DNA from: JAGBWK01 sp964462445
GTDB taxonomy: Bacteria > Bacteroidota > Bacteroidia > Bacteroidales > Muribaculaceae
Length of the DNA stretch: 64,000 nucleotides
Direction of reading: 5' to 3'
Assembly: GCA_964462445.1 (NCBI GenBank)
Contig: CAYWXG010000001.1
Coordinates: 16,904-80,903 of the forward strand
Part shown: piece by piece, positions 43,211 through 52,752 of the stretch
Layout: each line of letters opens with the position of its first letter
How positions within the stretch are numbered: position 1 is the first letter of the stretch
Notes under the pieces: generated by a model
What the model was told of the DNA's origin: nothing
The model's input: only the letters and a program-made list of their open reading frames with translations
Databases searched by the model: none
Position numbers and translations under genes: made by a program

Positions 43211-44803
43211 TTAAAACGATTTGTTGTTTTTCTTGGATTCTATAATTTTGCTGAGACCGCCATTAAGTCTGTTTGTTAGTTTGTTCGCCAAACCATTAAG
43301 ACCCAATTTATTTGCCTTGCCTGACAAATTAGTTATGCTCTTCTTATATTCATTTGGGTCGGTCTGGTCGCTCAGTTTTTTTATGTAATTGACAACTTCA
43401 TTGATGAATTCAACTTTCTCATTAAAGTTGTCATATCCATCCTTATCGGTATAATTTGTGCGACGCTTGTAAATCTTGTCAAATTGCGCGAATGAAAGAT
43501 TCTCTGCCTTTTCAATTGCCTTCACGTCAACTTTGTACTGCTCCTCAATCTTTTCTTTTGCCGCTTCTTGAAGCTCTTTGGCGATTTCTTCTGCTGTTTT
43601 TTCTGTTTGCTTAGGCTCAGATTCAGGCTCAACTTCAGGACTTTTCTTGTTGAATACACCTTTCACCTTTTCTACGATTTTAGTCCCAACGTTGGAATCT
43701 GATTCAACATTCTTTGTTGAATCAGCCGAGTTTAAGGAATCTTTCGGCTCTGTTTGTCCCGTTGGCTCTTCCAATTTTGGGGTGTCCTTTTCTCCCTCAT
43801 CTTTAGGATTAGAAGGTTTAACCTGTTCTTGGGCATCCTTCTCTTTCCCTTGTGGTGCTAATACAAAGAAATAAACTCCGACGCAAATCAAAACTCCACA
43901 CAACCCGGCTATAATAAATGGAAGAATTTTATTCTTAGGCTTGCTATCTTCCGATGCCTTTATCTCAGGCTCTACAACTGCAACCGGCTTTTCCTTTGGC
44001 TGCATATTCAAATATATTATCTGAGCTTCATCATCTATCGCAATGCCACGGACCTGACTCTCGCGTGCTTGATTTATAGAAAAAGTTGTTGAGATTGACT
44101 CATGTTTCTCGGTCTCTGGTAGGGTAATGGTGACAACTTTTGTCGGGTCGGCGATTGTTTGACCGGTTTGACGTCCATTGACAAAAATTTTATAGCTACG
44201 CCATATTTTTGCCGGGATATTAAGCGTTGACACGTATTGCGATGGGTCGGTTACCGGCACCAATACGATTTCTCCGTATCGACTGAACTCTCCGCGCATC
44301 GGGTCGTTGAGCAAATCGCTTATCTGTTCCGGGGTCATAAAGAGATAGGCCGTTGCGGTCAGGTCATCGCTTGTCATCACTGCCTTATAGGGATATGGCT
44401 CGGTGGTATAGCGAGCTATAATCTCCTCAAATGGTCGGTCTACTTCGTTGCGTGCTACAAAATGAAATTTTGCCCCATCATAGGTCATGCAATTGCTTTT
44501 AAAGGCATTTTGCAGCTCGACAAGCAAATTAAACATTCCCTTTACTTGCTCCTTCACCGGCACGGCTACAGAGATATACAACGTTCCCTCTCGATTAGAA
44601 TCGCAGGGCGTTACGTTCTTACATACGATGGTGTAAATACTTTTATCGTGAAGATGGCGTATGACAATGAAATCGGTCGCACCCTTTGTGCCGGGATACT
44701 GAGCATCGATTACCGGAAATCTATTATCGCCGAGGCTCACCAAGTCGTTGCCAATCCCTTCATTGGCTCGCTTATTCCCTTTTATTTTTAATGAAATAGC
44801 CAT
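43211..44803 (-). CDS. Bitopic protein with large cytoplasmic N-domain (SrfBC-like locus)
   Basis: 530 residues, unassigned. Residues 1-270 are a cytoplasmic alpha/beta domain without a signal peptide. A single hydrophobic helix lies at about 292-315 (ILPFIIAGLCGVLICVGVYF). Beyond it is a charged Pro/Glu/Lys linker (317-400) and a helical C-terminal region (400-530), which by position would be periplasmic. This could connect a cytoplasmic nucleotide-dependent part to the envelope. It lies 35 bases after the GTPase gene. Confidence 0.7.
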   Translation of the reverse strand: MAISLKIKGNKRANEGIGNDLVSLGDNRFPVIDAQYPGTKGATDFIVIRHLHDKSIYTIVCKNVTPCDSNREGTLYISVAVPVKEQVKGMFNLLVELQNAFKSNCMTYDGAKFHFVARNEVDRPFEEIIARYTTEPYPYKAVMTSDDLTATAYLFMTPEQISDLLNDPMRGEFSRYGEIVLVPVTDPSQYVSTLNIPAKIWRSYKIFVNGRQTGQTIADPTKVVTITLPETEKHESISTTFSINQARESQVRGIAIDDEAQIIYLNMQPKEKPVAVVEPEIKASEDSKPKNKILPFIIAGLCGVLICVGVYFFVLAPQGKEKDAQEQVKPSNPKDEGEKDTPKLEEPTGQTEPKDSLNSADSTKNVESDSNVGTKIVEKVKGVFNKKSPEVEPESEPKQTEKTAEEIAKELQEAAKEKIEEQYKVDVKAIEKAENLSFAQFDKIYKRRTNYTDKDGYDNFNEKVEFINEVVNYIKKLSDQTDPNEYKKSITNLSGKANKLGLNGLANKLTNRLNGGLSKIIESKKNNKSF

Positions 44804-44838
44804 ATCTTAGTCGTATTTTTTGTCGGAGAAATTCGTGA

Positions 44839-46554
44839 TTAGTTGAATATTTTTTGAATATTATTAAAGAATCCTTGGACTTTCTCACCTTGTGCCATCG
44901 ATGTGATTATATTCATCAATTTATCTGCATCGTAAGCATCATATTCAAAGAGGTCGCCGAGGTAAAAACTTCCCAAACTGAAAGTGAACAGCGACGGTTG
45001 ATTGTCGGTCGATTTGTTAATTGAATATTTATTACAAATCTCGCGCAATGTCCGGATTGTATTGCCATAGAGTGATTTAATCCTTTCTACCGCAATTGCA
45101 TCGCGCTCTTCGCGAGTGCCAAGAGTGTCGGCTTTTGTCAAAATGAAATGAATTGCATTTGTGCGTTTCAACACTTCTTTATTCTCCACAAGCATATTCA
45201 CCATTTTGGATATTACGATATCTTGCTCTACGATGCGTGTAATTGTCGAACCATCTTTGGTGGTCGATGATAGTTTTATCAAACCGTTGGCTGTCGGGTC
45301 GATTACGATAAATATTATCTTTCGATTATCACTCGTGAGAATTCGTGTCGCTCCCGTTCCCATATCCTCAAATTTAACTTCATTTTCGGGGTTGAGTGCA
45401 ATCTTCATTGCAAATTCCTCCCCCGACATCTCTATCAAGTTAATAGGGTAGTTCACTTCACTATTATCACGATATACAGTCCCTTGTATCTGTGCCACAA
45501 AGTTCCCGAACGTACGTCCCGGCGCTTTGTTGTTGCGTCGATAGATTGTCAAATTGTCGGCATAAGTGCCACCTAACCCCGATGCTGCATTGTTATAGCT
45601 GAAATGGCGTGAGCCCAATAAACCCATCAGCACACACGTTTTGCCAGATGACGGTATCCCGAACAAGAATACATCGGTTGCGCCTTTAGCTATCTGAGGA
45701 TTAGAATTTTCAGGCTGTTCAATAACCGGTAGTTCGATTTTCTCATTGAGTTTTTTATAGGTGTTTTCCGTGCAAACTCCTTCATATATAAGTTCCTCTT
45801 TTGTGAAGATTTCTTCATCCAAGAGCAACTTGAGAAAATCCAACTTATAGCTGCCCGGTTTCTCTTTCATCTTTTGAATTTCCGACCTTTTCAGCTCATA
45901 AAACAATTCAGTAGCTTTCGGGATAAATGGCGATTGGGGCTCTTCGCTGATATAATCCGAGAGTGTCACCAAGTCGGCATCGGTCGATACCCCTTTCCAT
46001 AATTCTTGTGATTTTAGCATTTCGCGAGCCTCAATGCAGTGCATCCCGTTGGGGAATTCTGTCAGATACCGATTAATGAGCACGGCGCTGTCGGTATCTG
46101 TTAGCTCCCACACTCTGTTGTCGATTTCCGTTTCATGCGATGTTGTTGGATATTTTCTGCGATGAGTCAACAACGATGATATTGAATTTTGGTCCACGAC
46201 ATCCCAATCATTATGCTCTACATCAGCAGTCAGTGCCTGATATTTTTTGCGAGCTTTGTTTACCATATTCACGTTCCCGGGATAGTTTCCGTAGCGCGAT
46301 ATAAAGTCTTTCAATATTGATGCCATTGTTGTGGTGTCGCTTGTTGCCGTCATTGCTTCAATCTCTTTCCATCTTGCTATCGCTTCCGGAGAGGGGATAT
46401 TTTGAAGCTCATTTTCTATCGCCTTAAATTTGGGCGTGTCCTTATATTTCAGCAAATCTTGCGGAAATTTCACCAAGCCTTGGCTTATATATTTTTTTAT
46501 CTGGTCAACGCTCTGCGACATCACCATGTTCAACTGCGTCTCGGTTAGTGCCAT
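44839..46554 (-). CDS. P-loop GTPase-like protein with N-terminal helical repeats
   Basis: 571 residues. Residues 1 to about 230 contain four to five short helical units with a recurring Y-x-x-x-YP/FP pattern (ISRYGNYPG, THRRKYPTT, NRYLTEFPNG, DYISEEPQSPF), each followed by an acidic helix. From about 290 there is a GTPase-like domain: G1 GIPSSGKT at 299-306, a G3-like IEMSGEEF, and a G4-like LTKADTL near 485. The switch motif is atypical (EMSGE instead of DxxG). The C terminus is helical. It is the second nucleotide-binding switch in the block, next to a membrane protein on either side. Confidence 0.78.
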   Translation of the reverse strand: MALTETQLNMVMSQSVDQIKKYISQGLVKFPQDLLKYKDTPKFKAIENELQNIPSPEAIARWKEIEAMTATSDTTTMASILKDFISRYGNYPGNVNMVNKARKKYQALTADVEHNDWDVVDQNSISSLLTHRRKYPTTSHETEIDNRVWELTDTDSAVLINRYLTEFPNGMHCIEAREMLKSQELWKGVSTDADLVTLSDYISEEPQSPFIPKATELFYELKRSEIQKMKEKPGSYKLDFLKLLLDEEIFTKEELIYEGVCTENTYKKLNEKIELPVIEQPENSNPQIAKGATDVFLFGIPSSGKTCVLMGLLGSRHFSYNNAASGLGGTYADNLTIYRRNNKAPGRTFGNFVAQIQGTVYRDNSEVNYPINLIEMSGEEFAMKIALNPENEVKFEDMGTGATRILTSDNRKIIFIVIDPTANGLIKLSSTTKDGSTITRIVEQDIVISKMVNMLVENKEVLKRTNAIHFILTKADTLGTREERDAIAVERIKSLYGNTIRTLREICNKYSINKSTDNQPSLFTFSLGSFYLGDLFEYDAYDADKLMNIITSMAQGEKVQGFFNNIQKIFN

Positions 46555-46625
46555 CTCTATCTTGTTTTATTTCTTGTCTGAATAGGTTGGTTTTTGATAT
46601 AGTATTGCGTCAGCTCGCTTGTTGA

Positions 46626-47609
46626 TTACAACACGTTGACACCTTCTTTATTGGAAATATTTTGACCATTCCCGATTGTTGTTTTTGCCGAGCGCGGGGT
46701 CATTAAATATTGCACGAAAATAATCGCAATAATTAAGATATATATCACCAAGGGTAACACCTTAAAATCGCTCGTACTGCTTATACTCTTCTCAAATTTA
46801 AGGTCGGGCACAGAGATTTTTACTGTTTGATTCTCTTTCTCAAACATATATACTCCCTCATTGTCCACTATCACCGGAAGTTTCCCATCTTCCGACAACT
46901 CGTTTAAATAGGTTGCTATTGCCGGAGCCAATTCTCCGGGCACTTTCGACTGTAGTCCTATCGACATTAGATCCCATCCTTTGACATCTGCCGACCATTT
47001 ATTGAGCACTGAATCTACATTCTGCTTATATGTGCGATAGGGTGCAACTCCTGTCTTCCCGGTGTTGCCCAATAGCAATTGGCGTTCTTGGAGCATCCAT
47101 GTCTCGATATCGGCGGGCGTTTTTATCGCTGCATCGTCAAAATATGCAGTCACATTGAGGTCCTTTTCTGAATCGATTGCCGCATGCAAGCCGGTGGTTG
47201 TGATTGCCAATGCCGACTGTTCAGCTTTTTCATATTCGCTAAACATCCCGCGCAATCTGTCAACATCGCTTACAGCCACTTTTTGCAATTCATCTTTGCT
47301 TGTCAAAACATCAACGAAATGCATCACGTAGCGTGCCGGAAATACTGCTGCCGCTAAAAACAATACGATTGCTCCGATTTCTACCTTTTTCCATCGCGCA
47401 AAATTGTTGTCAATCTTTTTGCTTTGAGTCGCAGCTTCGAGTATCAAACTCAGCACTATCACTGTCCCTAATGCAATCCCGATTGATGCGCCCATGCTAC
47501 CCGAGGTTAGCATTAGTGAGCCCATAAATGTGAAAAATCCCAGCAGAGCCAATCCTGCAAGAGCTATTATATTTCCTATGCCTACGCGGCTTGATTTGTC
47601 TCTTGACAT
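46626..47609 (-). CDS. Four-pass membrane protein (SrfBC-like locus)
   Basis: 327 residues, unassigned. Hydrophobic segments at about 12-34, 38-57 and 76-96, then a soluble helical domain (about 100-280, with DVDRLRGMFSEYEKAEQSA and WMLQERQLLLGN), and a fourth helix near 285-305 (VLPLVIYILIIAIIFVQYL) followed by a short basic tail. Positive-inside counting puts the soluble domain in the periplasm. It lies between the protease and GTPase genes and may couple the two sides. Confidence 0.72.
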   Translation of the reverse strand: MSRDKSSRVGIGNIIALAGLALLGFFTFMGSLMLTSGSMGASIGIALGTVIVLSLILEAATQSKKIDNNFARWKKVEIGAIVLFLAAAVFPARYVMHFVDVLTSKDELQKVAVSDVDRLRGMFSEYEKAEQSALAITTTGLHAAIDSEKDLNVTAYFDDAAIKTPADIETWMLQERQLLLGNTGKTGVAPYRTYKQNVDSVLNKWSADVKGWDLMSIGLQSKVPGELAPAIATYLNELSEDGKLPVIVDNEGVYMFEKENQTVKISVPDLKFEKSISSTSDFKVLPLVIYILIIAIIFVQYLMTPRSAKTTIGNGQNISNKEGVNVL

Positions 47610-47687
47610 ATTTCGTTATTTTCTTTTGTTTCTGTTTTTATCGGGAGGTGGGGCCTTTTGACCTATCCCACCTCCTCCTGTTTTTTA

Positions 47688-49772
47688 TTATATGTTATCG
47701 TTGCTTCTGACAAGATAATAAGAAGATCCGTCCGACGAACCGCCGTAGTACGATACACATTCAAGCATTCCGTTTGCTCCGCGTTTGCATTCTATTGTTA
47801 CAGGTGAAAACGGCGTGGGGCAAGTCGGTGATGTCGCATTCCCTTGTTGACGTATTGTCAACTTATCGTTGCGCAACTCGCTTTTGAATGCTGCGCTGTG
47901 TTTACACCCGCCGTCGGTCTTGTAATAGATGGTTCCACTGTTGATTGAATTGAATTTCAGATATATGTGTGTCATCTCTCCCGTTGGTTCATTGGTCTCC
48001 GAATCTGTCACTATTCTCTCTTCGGTGGTTTTCCACAGCCCTTTGATACTGTTGGGATCCTCTTTAATTTCGTCGAACTTCGCAACATTGCCTCCGGCAG
48101 CTTCAAGAGCATCGCGCACCTGTATCAACTTCCCGATATGACCATTACGGTCAACTACCTTGCCGGTCTTGTCTAATATCTCGATAATCTCTGTATTCGT
48201 AAGATTCGGATTTACCGACTTCATCAATGCTACTGCTCCCGATACTATTGGTGCGGCCATCGATGTGCCGGGGCAGAACCCATATCCGTTGGCAGGTCCT
48301 GCACTATATATATCAACACCGGGGGCTGAAATAGTTGAGTAATTGATACCTTGTGATTCGTAATTACCATAGTTGCTGAAATCGGCTTTCTTCAAGTCCT
48401 GTCCTACGGCACTTACTCTGATGGTGCTTTCGCCTCGCTTGGTCTCATCCATCCCCGACAATACGTTGCAATTTCCTGCTGCCCACACTATGGTACAATT
48501 CTTTTTGTCGGCAAGTTTGAACACATAGTCCCACACATCTTCTTGGTATTTATCAACTTGGTTGATATATTCCAGCTGTGTGTTTACCGGCAAATTTTGT
48601 GCTTCCGGGGGAAACATTTGTTGAAGCGACAAATTGATGACATCGGCACCTTGGTTGATTGCATACAGAACACCCTCAAGCATCGCACTCGACGACATGT
48701 GTGCGCCCAACGAGATTGGCATCAATTTGCAATTTGGTGCTAATCCTGCCGCACCGACTCCATTGTTAAGCGCTCCTACGGCAAGTCCGGCTACGTGCGT
48801 CCCGTGATAGATTATTGCATCATCCGGATTGTGGAATGAATATGGTCCGGGTGGGGGCATGACATTGCGCGACCTACGTTCAACACTGAACGGCTTAACC
48901 ACGCGACCCTTGAATTCCGGGTGGGTGATATCAATATAACTGTCAATAACTGCAACTACAATATCTTCAGAACCTTGCGTAATTTCCCATGCCTCATATG
49001 TTTGGATAGGTGCGAAATGCCAACTCTTCTTCTGGCTCTTAAACGCCGGGTCATTATATTTCGACCCGTTGGTTGCCGAGTTATTGAACATTACATCGTC
49101 AAACAACTTGTATTCAATATCCGTGATTTCTTGTTGGATTCGATTTTTTACATTCTCGCGTTCCGTAGGATTAACCATGATTTGCATCAAACCGGCCTCC
49201 GGATTGTAATATTCAATGTTGACATTGTCATCGGGATACATTTGCTTGAGTTTGCGTGCAAACTTTTTGAAATTTTCCTCTGAATTGTCCTCTAATATTA
49301 CGTCTATGAGAGTCCCGTCAATCTGCTTATAGGGGTCATCTTCCGGGGTTATTATATACTCGGGCTTCGGCTCTACTCTGCGATTTTCCTCAGGACTCGG
49401 CAACTCCTTGATTGGTTCTTGGAAATTATCTTCAGGTAATGGCTCATTGATAATATCCATCAATTCCTCATCATCTTTGAACCGCTCGTCTACTATATCG
49501 CCGTTCTCATCGATATATTCCGGAATTTCAATATTAACATCATTAACATCGTCCTCATTAAGGTCATCGATATATGTAGGATCATCAATTAAATCTATGC
49601 CTTCTTTGTTTGACTTGCTACTACTATTTTCGGGCAATGAATGTAGCCATCTCAATAGTATTAGGAATCCGAATAATAGAATTAGAAACAAGAGATAGCG
49701 CCAAATCAGTCCACCTATTGGTGCCGGTTTATCTTGATTTCCCCTTTGATTTTCTATATTAATTCGTTTCAT
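47688..49772 (-). CDS. Membrane-anchored subtilisin-like serine protease (S8)
   Basis: 694 residues from the ATG at 49772 (MKRINIENQRG); a longer frame exists but overlaps poorly. A basic N terminus and one membrane helix (about 22-43) are followed by an acidic low-complexity linker (55-140), an I9-like region (about 155-220), and the S8 domain with the full triad: Asp in AVIDSYID (about 277), His in HGTHVAG (about 323) and Ser in GTSMAAP (about 504), plus oxyanion Asn in WAAGNCN. A C-terminal beta-rich domain begins GLWKTTEE, lipocalin-like. The positive-inside rule places the protease in the periplasm. It is the most enzymatically recognisable output of the block. Confidence 0.9.
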   Translation of the reverse strand: MKRINIENQRGNQDKPAPIGGLIWRYLLFLILLFGFLILLRWLHSLPENSSSKSNKEGIDLIDDPTYIDDLNEDDVNDVNIEIPEYIDENGDIVDERFKDDEELMDIINEPLPEDNFQEPIKELPSPEENRRVEPKPEYIITPEDDPYKQIDGTLIDVILEDNSEENFKKFARKLKQMYPDDNVNIEYYNPEAGLMQIMVNPTERENVKNRIQQEITDIEYKLFDDVMFNNSATNGSKYNDPAFKSQKKSWHFAPIQTYEAWEITQGSEDIVVAVIDSYIDITHPEFKGRVVKPFSVERRSRNVMPPPGPYSFHNPDDAIIYHGTHVAGLAVGALNNGVGAAGLAPNCKLMPISLGAHMSSSAMLEGVLYAINQGADVINLSLQQMFPPEAQNLPVNTQLEYINQVDKYQEDVWDYVFKLADKKNCTIVWAAGNCNVLSGMDETKRGESTIRVSAVGQDLKKADFSNYGNYESQGINYSTISAPGVDIYSAGPANGYGFCPGTSMAAPIVSGAVALMKSVNPNLTNTEIIEILDKTGKVVDRNGHIGKLIQVRDALEAAGGNVAKFDEIKEDPNSIKGLWKTTEERIVTDSETNEPTGEMTHIYLKFNSINSGTIYYKTDGGCKHSAAFKSELRNDKLTIRQQGNATSPTCPTPFSPVTIECKRGANGMLECVSYYGGSSDGSSYYLVRSNDNI

Positions 49773-49820
49773 CTTTTTTTGTTTAAATGGTAATTGAGAG
49801 GATTTAAACACGATTTTGTA

Positions 49821-52739
49821 TTACTTGATAAGGCGATCAATCAATTGCCCGATTCGTTTGTTGGCCTCAATATCATAATCTATTATCTGACCCTTAAGCA
49901 AGAACGACACTATCATATATTCTATCCATTTGAAATAATTATCCTCAAATGCTTTTGTCACTCCGTCAGGACGATCGATAAGTTGATTAAACATTTCGGT
50001 CAACTCCTCGGCGGTGTAGTTTTCTGCGTGATCTTGGGTGATATACTCTAACGGGTCAAATTTTATCGGATTTTCATCAACAAGGCGATTGGCGACGTCA
50101 CGTTCTTCTTCACTTCGCATGCTATAACCTAAATCGCTGATGAAATCATTGATTTTCGATGCCATCAAATCCGCTATCAAACTGATATTGATGCCACTGA
50201 TATTGATAACCTTTACATGCTCCTCGATTGTCTTATCAAGAACTTCCTCAAGATTAAGCTTGCGTGCTGTCAGTTCAATATTGTCAACTAAAGCCGACAT
50301 CTCTATCGGGTCAAATGCGCCGTTATCGCACAACTTATTTATCGACTCCGGTTTCTTGATTGAGTCTTTCCATGTCTCATATACGGTCTCTGCAATTATT
50401 GTCGAATTTGTCTTGCGTTTGAAATCCCCGGCAAATAGTTTATTCGCATCAACTCCCTTTTCTGCCAAGAATTTTTCTGCCGACTCTCTATCCGGAAGAC
50501 CATAACTTACCATTACGCATTCCCATTTCATATCTGTGGTCTTGCATCGGTCAAGACGCTTGCCGATATCCTTGCGGATGATTTCATAATTGCGTGTATC
50601 ATTGACCGAATCATTCATCATCGATGAGTTAACAAGGTCATAGATGCTGTTGTAAAGGGTCTTTTCAGTGGTTTGCAATTCGCGAATCATTCTTCCGAAG
50701 AAATAACTATCATTATTGCATGAGAATATCAACTCGCGACGTATTGCGCATGCTTGATTCATATCTTGCAACAACTGTGTCGCAGCATCGTCGGCATGAT
50801 AATATCCTTTGAGAATATCATGAAGTGCCTTCCCGATATTTTTTAGCGTGGTTGATGTTTGCTCTTGGCGAGCATTCTCCATATTCGACGCTGCCACTGC
50901 AAGTTGCTGGAACAAAAACAACGCGCCATCGTTATTTTGTGTCGCTGCAACATCCCATGAGCATGCTGGATTGGCAAAAAATTTCTGCGTATACGGACTT
51001 TCGATAAACGACTGTCGCATTCTTTCGTAATACACATTATCCATTGCCGATTTTTGCTCGCATCCGGTTTCTCTAAATCCGGTGTATAGGTTGTTCCCCT
51101 TTCCGGTGTCGCCTGAATATTTATAGTCGCGGAGCAAATATGTGTTCTTAAAGGTGTCCCCTTCGGTTATCCAATTTTGGAACCAGTCAGCGTCATTTCC
51201 ATGAATCACTTCTTTGTATAGAACTACATTAAAGCGGTCGCCCCAACGCTGGTCGATAGCGTTACGCGAATTGGCAACATCATCGGCATTAGCATCTGCC
51301 ATTGTCATGTCGATGTTGAATTTTGTCGCTATCAAGAAGAATGGTGATACTCCTCCGGTCAACTTTAGAGTGCGTGCTCTGTGTTGAGAGGTCTCTCCTA
51401 CATATTGCTTAATCCAATTTTCTATCGTCAGATATAACGTGTCATCATTTCGTTGCGCGTTATCGTGGCAGAACAATAATATATTGATTAACCCGCAGTC
51501 GCTATATCGATTAAACAAATATGCTACTTTACCACGAAGATACACATTGGCGTCATTCGACATTGCACTCTTGGTATCGGTCTTGTCAAGATTTTCCTCT
51601 TTGAGCTGATTGCGGGCACGTGCTCCCGGGAAGTCGAGCAAGTCGGTGTGCTTGATGATGTCTTTTTTGAATGGCTTATTGGGCAATACGCCTCTTACCG
51701 TCGGGTCGCTTATCATCGTCATGTCATAAGTCAACTCCGAATTCAAAAAGCGTTCTTCTACCTTGAACACCGCCTCGGCGCAGAGTGCCGACAATTCGCT
51801 CTTGTCATATCGGTCTATGACCTTGGTCCCGCCGTCAGAAGTCTTGATGATTACTTTTGTGAACGATGATTCTTCGCTCTTGTCTTTAATATTCAACTCA
51901 TTGATACGTTGCACCGACATCAATGTCTGATTTGTATTGAGTACTGCCTCTATAGGTAGATACACCTGTTTGGCATAACTTAAATTGCGCAATGCTTCGC
52001 TCAAGTGTTGGAATAATTTTGTCAATGTTGCATTGCCATGCCATAATGGTGCGAATATTTGACTCCATTCCGATGCCTCCACATTGCGGGCAATTAGTGC
52101 TACTCGCTCAAAATATGGCGAACGCATCAGAGATTGAGTGTTCCCCGACGTGCTGCGACGTAGATAATCCTTCATGTCGAGAATATCATCTTCGACTACT
52201 ACCGGATTGCTCAATGGCTGAAGCTCTTTATATGTTTCATATATCTCGGTTGAGATTTTATTCAACTCATTGTCCGAATAGCTTTGATAGTCGGTTATGT
52301 CGTTATGATATCCGTCGCAAAGTATTGATGCAATCTCACTCATGCCGAGCAATTTTATCAACACCGGATATTCTGCGTTATAGCGGCCGGGGTCGTTGGC
52401 AAATGTTGTGAAACGTGTCACCACTCCGGTTGCCTCTACATTATTAGTTATAGGATTAATCTCCTTCACAAAATCATATTCGCGAGTGGGGGTTACCACG
52501 GAAAATGGCTTTCCGTTATCGCTAAGCATATTGGTGATAACATACGACTTCCCCTTTTGACTCTCTCCGTAGGCTGCTATCGCCGGATTTTCAGGCTCCG
52601 TAGCGGCAAGTTTGCGCAAGCGGCAGCGCTCATTCACCAATTGTAGAAAGCGCTGCTCATATTGGTCCGGCTTATTCACCTTGAGCCATGCCAACGCATC
52701 ATTGATATTATTTATCTGGGCTTGTATGGAATTTTTCAT
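49821..52739 (-). CDS. SrfC-like dynamin-like P-loop protein
   Basis: 972 residues from the ATG at 52739 (MKNSIQAQINN), 13 bases after the SrfB-like gene. After an N-terminal helix pair comes a P-loop, AYGESQKGKSYVI (GESQKGKS at about 58-65), a long insert, a G3-type DLLDFPGAR near 370 and a G4-like LIATKFNID near 470; the remainder (about 550-972) is long helical sequence typical of dynamin-like stalks. The GxSQxGKS loop and its location next to a SrfB homologue match the SrfC virulence-factor family. I recognise the pair by motif and context; family assignment is probable, not proven. Confidence 0.75.
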   Translation of the reverse strand: MKNSIQAQINNINDALAWLKVNKPDQYEQRFLQLVNERCRLRKLAATEPENPAIAAYGESQKGKSYVITNMLSDNGKPFSVVTPTREYDFVKEINPITNNVEATGVVTRFTTFANDPGRYNAEYPVLIKLLGMSEIASILCDGYHNDITDYQSYSDNELNKISTEIYETYKELQPLSNPVVVEDDILDMKDYLRRSTSGNTQSLMRSPYFERVALIARNVEASEWSQIFAPLWHGNATLTKLFQHLSEALRNLSYAKQVYLPIEAVLNTNQTLMSVQRINELNIKDKSEESSFTKVIIKTSDGGTKVIDRYDKSELSALCAEAVFKVEERFLNSELTYDMTMISDPTVRGVLPNKPFKKDIIKHTDLLDFPGARARNQLKEENLDKTDTKSAMSNDANVYLRGKVAYLFNRYSDCGLINILLFCHDNAQRNDDTLYLTIENWIKQYVGETSQHRARTLKLTGGVSPFFLIATKFNIDMTMADANADDVANSRNAIDQRWGDRFNVVLYKEVIHGNDADWFQNWITEGDTFKNTYLLRDYKYSGDTGKGNNLYTGFRETGCEQKSAMDNVYYERMRQSFIESPYTQKFFANPACSWDVAATQNNDGALFLFQQLAVAASNMENARQEQTSTTLKNIGKALHDILKGYYHADDAATQLLQDMNQACAIRRELIFSCNNDSYFFGRMIRELQTTEKTLYNSIYDLVNSSMMNDSVNDTRNYEIIRKDIGKRLDRCKTTDMKWECVMVSYGLPDRESAEKFLAEKGVDANKLFAGDFKRKTNSTIIAETVYETWKDSIKKPESINKLCDNGAFDPIEMSALVDNIELTARKLNLEEVLDKTIEEHVKVINISGINISLIADLMASKINDFISDLGYSMRSEEERDVANRLVDENPIKFDPLEYITQDHAENYTAEELTEMFNQLIDRPDGVTKAFEDNYFKWIEYMIVSFLLKGQIIDYDIEANKRIGQLIDRLIK

Positions 52740-52752
52740 GACTGTTTTCTTT

